From NCBI GenBank assembly GCA_029298735.1, contig JANSLP010000023.1, positions 124,001 to 188,000 on the forward strand: DNA of 64,000 nt, in the 5' to 3' direction. Made by a program: the position numbers and the translations under genes. Of the stretch, positions 1-10,436 are shown piece after piece. Source of the DNA: Ophiostoma sp. CBS 140.51 (Eukaryota; Ascomycota; Sordariomycetes; Ophiostomatales; Ophiostomataceae). Each line of letters opens with the position of its first letter. The stretch's first letter is position 1. Below the pieces are notes generated by a model, which was not told where the DNA came from, did no database searches, and was given only the letters and a program-made list of their open reading frames with translations.

Positions 1-1085
1 TCTTGTATCTTGTCTTTTATGAACAACAGCTCTTCACTTTTCACTTTCGTTTCTTTCACGGTTTAGCATCCACAGCTTTGTGTGTCTTTTGTTATTTTTA
101 CTTTTCTCTGTCTCTTTTCTCTGCCTTTTAAATTGCGTCTACAACATTGTTCTTTTCTAACTTGTTCTTGTTTGTGATTTTTCCTGCTTTGTTTTTTTCG
201 TGCTCAGTTTTCTTTTTTTTTCTTTCTTACTTAACCTTTTTTTCTTCTACTTCTGTCGGTGTCACCACCTTATATTTGCGATTTGCAATATATACTTAAC
301 GACGACCCTCGATCCTCCAGTATCCGAGTTCCGCTTCTCCCCTCGAACGCGACGAACTGATGACGATGAATGACGATTCTGATTTTCAATTTTACTTTTT
401 TTTTCTACTTTTACACTTGCTCTTTTCTTCATTCGACCGCGCTTAGATGCCATCCATATCACACTCGGCTGATATGTGGGAGGAGGCACAGCCAAAAACA
501 AAATACGATTTGATGCCAGTCGTTATTTTTATTTTACTTATAAGATTTGTTTTACTCCTGCGCTTATTTTCTTTTTCAATTTATACTATATCTGTTCTTT
601 TTTACCTTCAAATGTCCCCTTGTTTCCTTCTTGTACACCAACTGGGGCAATGGAGGTTAAGTGTGCTGAACAATTTACCTTTTTCTGCCTTTGCTTTCTC
701 TTGGGTCTTACTTATCTAATGGAAATGGGGAAAGCAAGTTTGTCGACACGCATACCGGGTTGTCTAGATGGGAGTAACAAAAAAGGCGGTGCTAACAGTG
801 GAAAGAAAAGATATTCACAGATATATTATAGTTTTCTCTTTTACAACATCACGAATGCAAAAAGCAAATATTTATCAATTGAAAACAAAAACAAAAGTGT
901 GCTATGTGCTTTTTTCTTTATGTGAAAGTTCGCCATGATAAATGAGTTCCAGGTGATTGAGAACAAAATAATGAAACAAAATGATACGCGGGTCCAAAAA
1001 TCAAAAATAAAAGCCAAACTCTGCAAAGAGAACAAGCAAAAAGCGCCAACCTGAACCATTCTCCCAATATTTCTTCCGTACTCCC
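1..1085. other. Intergenic, T-rich then A-rich; no gene supported
   Basis: This stretch lies beyond the 3' end of the RFC1 gene. The first 250 bases are strongly pyrimidine-rich on the plus strand, and the part next to RFC1 is A-rich. Only short reading frames of low complexity are present, and none resembles a known protein. It probably contains the RFC1 3' UTR and an untranslated part of a neighbour outside the window, but neither boundary can be placed. Confidence 0.6.
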
Positions 1086-4000
1086 TCACTTCTTGCCTCT
1101 GCCGCCCGTCTTCTTGCCCTTGCCGCGTGCCTTGGGCGCATCGTCTTCGTCATCATCGTCGAGGAAGTCGTCTTTCGCGGCAGCCGCCTTCTTCTTGGGC
1201 GCCGCACGCTTGGGCTTGGCCTTGGGCTTCATAATGTACTTGTCCTTTTTGAGATCGAGCTCCTCGTCTTCCTCGTCGACGGGCTCGGCCACAACGTCGG
1301 CATCGTCTTCCTCTTCAATGGCCTCCTCCAAATCGGGCGCGTCGCGGGCAGACTTCTTGGCCACCGTGACATTGTTGGTCGCCTTCATGAAAGGCACAGG
1401 ATGGGCCATGCCGTTGTATCTAGAGGTTGGTCAGTAACTTCACATTTATTGACAGTAAGTAGAGGGGTGGTACTCACTTCCTGGTAAACGCAGCTTTGGT
1501 CTGGGTGTCAATGTTGACCTTATCCTCGGACATGTAGCCGAGACCAAGCTCCCGGATGGCATCGACGTCTTCGCGCGTCAAATAGTACTGGTCCATCAGC
1601 TCAATGACGTCGTCAATAGCGTCCTTGCCCTCATTCTCCAGCTGCTTGATGAGCTGGTACCAGAGAACAGGTAGGTACTGCTGGCGGACTTCATTGTGGT
1701 CGCCCGAGGCGCGGAGGCGCATGTGCGAGTGGATCTCGCGCAACAGACGGCCAAACTTGCCCGTCTTGCTGTTGTTGCCGAGCCACGAGGTGAAGCCCGA
1801 GTGGGTCAGCTGGCCTGCAATAAAGCTGGCCGGCCGCACGGAACTGAAGACAGCGTGCGTCGGCATCAGACTCCACTGCTGCTGGGGACCGTGGATCATG
1901 CGATCGACCAAATCACCGTCGCTGATGCTCTCGGCCGTCTGGTCAACTAGCTCGAGGTACTTGAGGTTGGCCTCGCGCTTGCTGCGTGAGGTACTGTTAG
2001 CGAGCGCCTGGGGCCGCGTGTTGAGGTAGTTCTCCTGGATCATCAGGTAACTGAACTCGTGGTCGTTAAAGTACAGCTCAATCTTGTCGTTGAGGGTGGC
2101 TTTGCTCGCGGGCGCAAACAGCCCACCGCCCAGCATCTTTTGGCAAATATCCCACGGCTTGAGCACGATGTGCTTCTCCCAGGCCTTGGTCATGGCCTTG
2201 CCCTCGTCGTACGACATGGTGGACTGGTCGAGCTTGGCCGTGGACAGCATGTTGATGATCTGCCGAATATCCTTGCCGGTGCCCTCAATCAGAGCATCCA
2301 CCACCTGCGTCGGCATCTTAAGGCCCTCGCGGAGGCAGATGGTCATGATACGCGAGCGGATCTGGTCGACCGTCGGACGGTTGAAGCGGATATCAAAGGC
2401 GACGTTGTCAAAGGGCCGCATCTTGGGCAAACGACGCTCGTTGCAGATGAGAATAAGCGGAACCTCAGTCTTCCGGCAGAACTTGGCCAGAGCTGCAATG
2501 CCACCACGGTCACCAGCCGACATACCGTCGACCTCGTCCATGATCAAGACAATATTCTTCTTCTCCGCTGAGACCTTTTTGCCGTCGGCAGCAAAGAAGC
2601 CCATGAGCGAGGTGTTGTCCATGGTGTCGCCGATTCCGTTCTCAACCATCTTCTTGCTGCGGGTGTCACTGGCGTTGTTCTCGATGATATCGTGGTCGGC
2701 CAGCTTGGCGGCCAGGTGAGCGGCCGTCGTCTTGCCGATACCAGGCGGTCCAGAGATGATAATGGCACGGGAGTTGCCCAAGCCATCAGCACCCTTGACC
2801 TTGAAGTCGTACTTTTTGGCCTTGGGCCAGTTCTTCAGCCAAGAGGCAATCCGCTCAACCTGGGCCTTGTTTCCGCAGATATGGTTCATCTGTGTGGGTG
2901 CATACTTGGTCGTCCAGAGCTGCTGGGAGCTGGCCGGGAGCGGAGGCCGAGCGACAGGTGGAGGGCGAGCTGCCGCCTGGACAGAGCTGCCACCCTTGCC
3001 GTTTGTTGCAGGCGCCTTCGCGGCGGCGGCAGCAGCGGCCTTAGCGGCAGCCTTCTCTGCGCGTTCGGCTGCGAGTCTCTTAGACTCTTCTTCCCGGTTC
3101 ATCTCCTCGGCGGCAATACGGATCTTCTCCAGTTCCTTGTCCTGCTTCTCGCGGGCTTTCTCGGCTTCCTTGCTGTCGCCTCCACCAGCGGGCAGACGCT
3201 TGACCATCTCAAACAAGCCGGTCTCGTCAATGGTGCGAATACCAAACTGCTGAATCTTGGCGAGCTTAGAGGGACCAGCGTCGTCGCCGAGCACGATCCA
3301 ACCAGTGTTCTTGCTTGGCGCGCCCATCACCTTGCCGCCGTATCGCTTGACCAGCGCCTGGCCCTCGTCTCTGCTGATTGTCTTCAAGAGACCAGTGAAC
3401 ACAAAGGTCTGGCCAGCCAGACAGTTGGGCTCACCTTCGGGCATCTCGACAGCACCAGCGTTTGGTGGAGCACCCGTGTTGCCGCCGCCGGCAGCCGCCT
3501 TTCGCCAGTTAAACTTGGCAGCTTTTGCGTCCTTGGGCGGTGGTGAGGGGGGTGTGATAAGCGGGATGGAGTCTAAAATGGCCTGAACAGACGAGTTGCC
3601 GCCGGAGGAGCTGCTCGGCGCAGCCTTGGGAGTAGCCTTGGGAGCAGCAGCCTTGGGAGCAGCAGCCTTGGGAGCAGCAGCCTTCTTCGGAGTGGAAGCA
3701 GCAGCAGCAGCTTTTGGCTTGGAGGCGGCGGTCGTAGCAGCTGTCGTGGCAGCCTTCTTACGGGGTTTGGAGACGGGCGAGAGATCGACGTCAGACTCCG
3801 AGTCAGGGTTCTTGCGCTTTTTGCCGCCGGCGGCACCATTGCTCTTCTTTGGCGTTACTGTCTTGTCCTTCTTGGGTGCAGGCTCGAAATCGTCCTCGTC
3901 CGAGTCGATGGTAATGGCAGCAGCCTTGGCGCCGCGCGAGGCCACACGCTTAGGCTTAGGCGCAAAGTCATCTTCGCTCTCGTCGTCGTCGTCCACGTAG

Positions 4001-4712
4001 TCGTCATTCTTTCTCTTGCCCCGCTTGATATCGGCGGCAAAGATGTCGTCACCACCGTCCTCGTCGTCCTTGTATGCGTCCTCATCGTCGTCGAGGTCGT
4101 AGGATTTGTATGCAGCTGTGGACCGCTTCTTCTTTGCCGGCAGTTCCGCTGCTGCTGCTGCAGCTGCAGGTGCAACGTTCTCCTTCTTTCTAGGGCTCAC
4201 GCGGATCTCGATCTCGGTTTTCGGTAGGCTCTTTGATGCCGCCTTGGCGGGTGTCGTTTGTGTCTTGGGCTTCTGGTTGGTCTTGCTCGAGGAAAAGTAG
4301 TCGCTGGCGGAGATCTCGACGCCTTCAGGTTGAGAGTCGCTGTTGTTTGTTAGCTGGGTGTGCAATCATAGTAGTTCAAGCTTTGTAGGATAGCTTACCC
4401 TTTCTTCTTCTTTGGCGTGCTCTTTGATGGCTTCTTCACTCTGTTTGTTGTCAGTTGCTATCCTCTACCTAGTATCCAGCTTCAAGTATTCTGTCCAAAC
4501 TCACTCGCCCACGTCATCGTCGTCGCTTTCCTCGACGACCTTGCGAGCTCCTGTTCCCATTTGTTAGCAAAACGCCACTCGTACCACACCTCCCATCAGG
4601 AATTGGGAAACTTACTTCCACGGCCCTTTGGAGCTTCCTCTTTCTTTGGAGCAGCCGGTTTGGCCGGAGCAGCACCGCCTTTTGGCCCAAAGAATGACCG
4701 AATGTCAGGCAT
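1086..4712 (-). CDS. RFC1: Replication factor C subunit 1 (clamp loader large subunit)
   Basis: This is the large subunit of the nuclear RFC clamp loader, which opens PCNA and loads it on primed DNA. Five exons are read: 4712-4616, 4550-4505, 4440-4399, 4339-1478 and 1419-1086, giving about 1126 residues in one open frame. The N-terminus MPDIRSFFG looks like a PCNA-interacting motif, as in yeast Rfc1. A long acidic and Lys/Ala-rich linker follows. A BRCT domain lies at about residues 364-448 (core CLAGQTFVFTGLLKTISRD). The AAA+ module has Walker A GPPGIGKT near residue 592 and Walker B LIMDEVD near 660, followed by ICNE (sensor 1) and the RFC1 C-terminal domain. The C-terminus is a Lys/Asp-rich tail ending in GKGKKTGGRGKK. 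The gene is divergent from the uL16m gene across about 730 bases. Length and domain order are normal for the family. The three small 5' exons are less certain than the rest. Confidence 0.95.
3620..3684. repeat. Short in-frame tandem repeat in RFC1
   Basis: Imperfect 12-15 base units around gccttgggagcagca repeat here within the RFC1 linker exon. On the coding strand they encode a KAAAP/KATP-type run in the disordered region before the BRCT domain. This is a coding minisatellite that is likely to vary in length between strains. Confidence 0.75.
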
Positions 4713-5440
4713 GATGGCTCGTGGTGGGAAGTAGTTCCCGGAAATGGTGGACGTGCCAGAAGGGTGTCGATGCAGCTAGGAACAAGGAATTGATCGATGG
4801 CGGGCCCTGTCTGTGATGGATTTGTTATCGTGAATATGAAAAACAATAGGAAACGGATTAGAATATGTACCCTGTGAAAAAGAGGCAAAATGGCAGGCAA
4901 CAATTCGAAAGCAACAAGAAGCAAGAGGCAGGCAAAAGCGAAGCGCTCCTTCCTGCTGAGTAAATAATGGTGGGAGGCCACTGCCAAAAAGCGTGAGCTG
5001 CGCTCTCTGCCTGTCGTTCTTTTCTCTTTTCCTCTTTCCCCCCTGCCGTTGCGTGCCCTTTACCTAATTAGAAGGTACGCGAAGTTGACGCGAAAAACGT
5101 GACCTGGAGTGTGTACTAAAGAGCGCGGCTCGTAATTAATACCTGCTGGTTTTAGTGCTTTACGGCGGGTGGGGCTCAACGGCCCAGGAGTTTCATGTGC
5201 CTGTATTTTCAGGCACCACAAATGGTCCCAGCCAATTGACCCACTTGCGTAGCCTGAGCTCTCCCGCAAGCCAATTAGTATCGCCGTAGATTTTTTTCGC
5301 ATCCGATATAGAGGAAGGCTCCAGACCGTCGAACGACCTCGATTTGCGCAACAATTGGTGACGGAATCGCAAACCAATCGTCCGCACAACCTTCTACCGG
5401 CCGATACCCCTCCGATCTTGGTCTACACAATTGACCCGCC
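4713..5440. promoter_or_regulatory. Divergent promoter region RFC1 / uL16m
   Basis: This interval holds both 5' leaders and promoters of two divergently transcribed genes. No reading frame here resembles a protein. The half near uL16m has T-rich stretches and the sequence taattaat near 5133, but no convincing TATA box that I can assign to either gene. The arrangement suggests a shared housekeeping promoter, which is an inference from layout only. Confidence 0.5.
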
Positions 5441-6338
5441 ATGCCGTCGAGCGTGCCAGGAGCAGCCATGCTGCGCCAGGCTTTCCAGCGTCTGAGCATC
5501 ACCGCTTCTGCATCCACCACCTCTTCTTCCCTCTCCGCCGCCGCCGCCCGCTCCTCCTCCTCTACCTTCTCCTCTTCCTCCTCTCGCACATTCTCGACCA
5601 GACCCGCCATGGCCTCATCCTCATTAATACGGCCAACGATCATGGCCCGCACAACCGCCGTTGGTGTCGCCTCCCGCCGCGCCTTCTCGGCCACATCTGT
5701 CGCCCGCGGTGGCACCTGGCTCGAGCCCAACATCAACCGCAAGAAGCGCATGATGAAGGGCCGTCCCCGTGTGGCTACGGGCGGCTCCGTCAAGGGCACC
5801 ACTGTCGTCTGGGGCGACTACGGTCTGCGCATGTACGACCACCACCGCCGCATCAGCGCCAAGCAGCTCAAGGTCGCGGAGGACACCATCAAGGCTCGTC
5901 TGCGTGGCCAGCGCTACCGTCTGTACAAGCGCGTCAACTGCAACGTCGGCGTCTATGTCAGCGGTAATGAGGCGAGTGCCCAACTCTAGCACACCAAATA
6001 TAATGTCACTGGCTAACTCCTCGTAGATTAGAATGGGCAAGGGTAAGGGTTCGTTCGACCATTGGGCGTCGCGTGTGGCCGTCAACCGCATCATCTTTGA
6101 GGTCCGCGGCGCCATCCACGAGCAGGTTGTGCGTGATGCCTTCCGTCTGGCCGGCAACAAGCTGCCCGGCCAGTACGAGTTTGTCAAGAAGGGTGACCCG
6201 GCCGTAATGGGTATTACGAAGCTGGAAGACGGCCTGACACTGGAGGACCTGAAGCGGCCGTGGAAGTCCGAGAAGTTGTCGCCAGTGGCAGTGGAGGAGG
6301 TTGGCAGTGCCCCGGCTGCGAGTGCACCGCCCGCGTAA
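5441..6338 (+). CDS. MRPL16: Mitochondrial large-subunit ribosomal protein uL16m
   Basis: This is the mitochondrial L16 ribosomal protein, which sits near the peptidyl-transferase centre and central protuberance of the mitoribosome. Two exons are read, 5441-5971 and 6027-6338, giving 280 residues. The first roughly 90 residues are Ser/Ala/Arg-rich with RRAFSATSVARGG, a typical import presequence. The L16 core follows: NRKKRMMKGRP, a GGSVKGTTVVWGDYGLR stretch, and the conserved IRMGKGKGSFDHWASRV after the intron. The intron (5972-6026) is best read as GC-AG: GAG|GCGAGT donor, a ggctaac branch site, and TCGTAG acceptor. Using the nearby GT at 5964 puts a stop in frame. An alternative start is the Met at 5468. 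The gene converges on ssn6. Confidence 0.93.
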
Positions 6339-7420
6339 GAAAAGGCAGTGAAGGCAGAGTGGAAAGATTGGGAGTGGACGGAGAAGCGCATTTAAAAGGC
6401 TCAAACAGAGCCATACGGTATATATATGCTGCAATTGTACTATTATTTAAGACATAACCTCAAAAGAAACAAAGTCAAAAACATACTAGAAATAAACTAC
6501 AGACCACTGAATATAATGTCAACATGTGTCTTGTTTCAGCAAGGATGGTGGGCGGCGTACAAAAGTGGCATCACCAAGTTGAGCGAAAAGCAAAAGTACA
6601 CAAGTAAGCACGACCCCTTATCATATTGAAAAGTGGCAGACAAATACAACGTACTCTACATTCAAATATCACGTCACGCAGCAATATACATGAGCATGGA
6701 CAGAACTGGATTAAAGAATCATTCTAGTTAATCTGAAGTATGGGAGAAAGCTAAAGCTTATTGTCATAAAAGGTGTGTGTAATGGAAGCGATGAAAGATC
6801 AAAGAGAGAAACCAAAAGAGTATACATGGAAACAAGAAACAGAAAACAGAGTAAGAAGAAATATCTGCGTGGGCAGTTCGGGTCAAGTCAAACAAATCAA
6901 AACCACTTTTTGTAAAACAAAGAACACGCGTCCTCCCATTCACAACAAACAACAGTAAAAGTAAAGGTTGCCTCAAGCAGAAGAATGAAAAGAGTAGAAA
7001 AGTAAAAGGAAGGGTAGTAAAATTTCTTGGGGGTGTTTCAAGATGATAAGAATCGAAGGTGAAGAAAACAAAGAGACATGAATAATAAAAGAAGACACGA
7101 GTCGCAACTGTTGTAATAAAAGCACACACACGAAAAAAACCTCTCCTGTCCCTTTCCCTTATCCCTTGGTAACAGACACAAAAGAAAAATAATGACACAT
7201 AAAAAAATGAAAGAAAAAAGGCATGCAGAGACAAGCCAAATTCAACTTTGCCAACCTCGCCGTTGTAATTCACCGATAACATCATTTGAAGTAGAGTTGA
7301 GTAGAAAACACGCTCCACCTATCTCCGGGCTGTCCTTTTGCATTTTTGTCTACAAAGGGAGCAGCCATTCCTAGTCCTGCACCTCCACCTATGACCTCGC
7401 ACGTTCTTTTTGTGTTCGCT
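6339..7420. other. AT-rich convergent intergenic region
   Basis: This is the space between the stop codons of uL16m (plus) and ssn6 (minus). It is A-rich on the plus strand over most of its length and has only short reading frames without family resemblance. It should contain the two 3' UTRs and their polyadenylation sites. I see no further gene in it. Confidence 0.65.
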
Positions 7421-10400
7421 CTAGGAAGACTCCGTCTTGGTGATGATGCCGTTGATGCTGGAGCCCGTGGGCGTCGTTGTGACCTTGATGTCACCGCCCG
7501 AGGCCGAGGGAGGACCGCCGGCAGCCGAGCCCGCTGCCGAACCCGCGGGAGGCGGGTTGGTGGCGGCCTTCTTGTCGTCCTCACCGCTGTCATCGTAGTC
7601 CTCGTCGACATCCACCTTCCGCGCGGCGCGCTCGGGCTCGTTAACCGGCGGCGGCGGGGGAGGCGGGGGCGGAGCGTGCTGCTGCTGGTCCAGGCGCTTG
7701 CGGTCTTCCTGGGGGTAGTCCTTGGGGTCAGGGCCACCAGACAGAGGGCCGTCGTGCTGCTGCAGGTGGCTACCGCTGCCGGGAAGCTGCGATGGACCGC
7801 CCGACTGCATAGGTGGGAGGTGGCTGGACATATTGTTGTGGGCAGGCTGGTGGTGAGCTGCCTCCGAAGGGTGGTAGCTGTCGCGCTGCTGCTGCTGCTG
7901 TTGCTGCTCCTCCGACCGACGGATATCGTCGATGCGGCGTTGCTCATCAGCACGGCGCTGGTCGTCCTGGCGACGAGCCTCCGACGAGTTACGACGATAG
8001 GGCTCGTGGGGCGGCGTAGAAGGGCGACGGTGGCGAATGTCATCCATACGGGCACGCGCCTCTTCCGACGCTGGCTTCTTTGCCGACGACTCAGGGTTCG
8101 GGTCATCCCACTCCCGCATCCGCTTGGGACCGACCGATGGTGGCCGGTCGTGGTCACGGTGCATGCTCGACTCGGGGGGAATCGAGGACTGGGGTGGGGG
8201 AGGCGGCGGCGGCGGGCCGTTCTCAATCGGGCCCTGGCCGTTCGACTCAGGGTGTGGTGGGTACGGCGGCGGGTGCTGCGGGTAGGCCGACTTGGGCGAG
8301 GGCATGCGGTTATCGTGCACAGGCCGGGAGTCGTTCCGGGGCGGGCTGGACGCGCGGTACATCATAGGACTGGGGTTACCCGAGCCGTGACCCGGAGGAG
8401 GAGGGCCGTTGATGCCATTACTCGACGACATCGGCGCGGGACCAACATAGTTAGGGTTCTGGACGCGCGTCTGAGGCTGCTGAGAGGGAGGTGGTGGTGG
8501 CTGCTGCTGCTGCTGAGGCGGCGGCGGCGGGCCGTAGTGGTTGGGGGGAGGAGGAGAGCGTCTCAGAGGACCGCCGGGTGGCAGAGAGTTGGGACCGCTC
8601 ATGGGGCTGGGGCCACCAGGACCGCTGGGGCCAGGGCCACCGGGGCCACCGGGTCCGCCGGGGCCAGGACGACCCTGCTCAGGATAGGGGCGGAGCTGCT
8701 GTTCCTGGCGCGGGCTGCCCTGGCGAGCGGGCGGGGGAGGAGCAGGTCCCCGGTAGGGCTCCCGCTGGTCGAAGGGGTTGGGCGGCTGGGGAGGAGGGTT
8801 CATCTCGGACAGACGGCCCCAACCGTTGGAGCCCGGGCCTGGTGGCGGAGGCGGGCCGTTCATGGGCGCAGGCTGCTGAGGAGCGGAGCCAGCCCACTGA
8901 GGGCCCGGAGGACCGACAGCATTTGTCTGATAGGCGTGCGGGTGGACATCCGTGGGCATGGGCGCACTGCCGACACCGTTGGTAGAGCCACTGCGCAACA
9001 GCTGCAGGCGGGCCTTGATGTGCGGGTTGTTGGGATCAAGCTCGGCGGCGCGCTGGTACGCGTCGAGAGCGTCGCTAATCTGGTTGTTGCAGGACTCGTA
9101 CAGTGTGCCCAGGTCATACCAAACCTCCGAAATGAAGGGATTCAGGCGAATCGCACGGGAGTAGGCGTCCAGTGCATCACGGTACTGGTTGATCTGGTAG
9201 TAGAGGACTCCGATAGAGCACCAGAAGGTGGGGTTGCGACCCTCGCGATAGACGGCCTGCTGGTACGCCTCGTATGCCTTGGGGTACTTTTGCTGGGACA
9301 TGTAGCAGCGGCCGAGGAGGTACCAGCTTTGCGCGTCGTTGTTGTCGGCGGCGACAGACTTCTCGAGGTACTCAATTGCGCGGTCCTGGCTAGCAAAGCT
9401 GCTGCTCTGGTTATGATACAACCAGCCGAGCTGTTGGAGGACCTTGGCGTGGTTGGGGTCGCGCTCAAGAACACGTTGGTATGCGCCCTTGGCGTTGTCG
9501 AACTGGGGTGGGCGTTAGAAGCAATTCGCAATCAGTTTGTGTAGATCACACTCTAGGAAAATACTTACGTCTTTCTGCTGCTCGTAAACGTGGCCAATCT
9601 GGAACCAAATGTCCTCCTCGGTCAGAGGCGGCGGCGGGGATGAGACAATGTATTTGAAGCACTGTGGGAGAGGTGAGTTAGCAGTGTTCTCGGATCTCTC
9701 TCTTCCGATGTATATGGAATATTCCATATGCAGGCCATTACTTACATCAAGACTCTGGGCGTACTTCTGCTGCTGCTTGTATATGATGCCGAGGCGGAAG
9801 TAGATCTCGTTGGCCTTTTCAAAGTCGGGCTGCATGGACATGACCTGAGAGAAGGCCTCCTCAGCGTGGTCGAGCGAGCCGTAGCGGTCGTACAGGATAC
9901 CGATACCGTACCAGAGCTTGGGTTCCTTAGGGTTACGGAGGTTCACGAGAGCGGACTGGTAGGCAGCGTAGGCCTGCTGCAGATCATCCATCATCAGGTA
10001 GCAGTGGCCAAGGCTGCCCCAAACCTCGCCGTTGTTCTGGTCGAGCTTGAGGATGGTCTGGAGGTACTCAATGGCCTTGGGGAACTCCTCGCGCGAGCGC
10101 AGGATGAGGCTGATGGCGTTCATGGCCGGAATGGACTGGTTGTTGGACGCGGCCAGCGCATGGTCGTATGCCTCCATGGCATCGCCCGTGTTGCCGAGAA
10201 GCTCAGAGAAGGAGCCTGTAGGACGGAAGGTTTAGTATTTGGGAATAGAGTGCGCGACAAATCGCTACTGGGGGTTAGGCGGACATACCAATTTGCATCC
10301 AAACGGTCTCGTTCATGGCCATGATCTGGCGCGACGGCGCATAGCCAGGCGGCGGGGGTGCCGGGGGCGGCGCAGGCCCCGGGGGGCCGTGATGCATCTG

Positions 10401-10436
10401 CATCTGCATGGACGGCGAAGGGTGGTGCTGGGCCAT
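7421..10436 (-). CDS. ssn6: General transcriptional corepressor Ssn6/Cyc8
   Basis: This is the TPR subunit of the Ssn6-Tup1 corepressor (called RcmA, RCM-1 or SsnF in filamentous fungi), which is recruited by DNA-binding repressors in the nucleus. Four exons (10436-10289, 10215-9746, 9661-9569, 9502-7421) give about 930 residues. After a His/Met/Pro-rich start, about ten TPR repeats occupy roughly residues 40-410. Typical repeat cores are VWGSLGHCYLMMDDLQQAY, AQSWYLLGRCYMSQQKYPKA and VWYDLGTLYESCNNQISDAL, which match the Cyc8 family closely. The remaining half is disordered: proline-rich, with poly-Pro and poly-Gln runs, then Arg/Glu/Asp-rich, ending KTESS. Introns have normal GTATGT/GTAAGT donors. 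The leader on the 5' side is long and pyrimidine-rich in the mRNA sense, and no coding gene lies upstream for more than 12 kb. Confidence 0.95.

Noticed and set aside
7346..9544. Long open frame on the plus strand opposite ssn6
   Set aside because: It is the antisense shadow of the ssn6 last exon, is Arg/Val/Leu-biased, and has no domain. The minus-strand TPR protein explains the openness.
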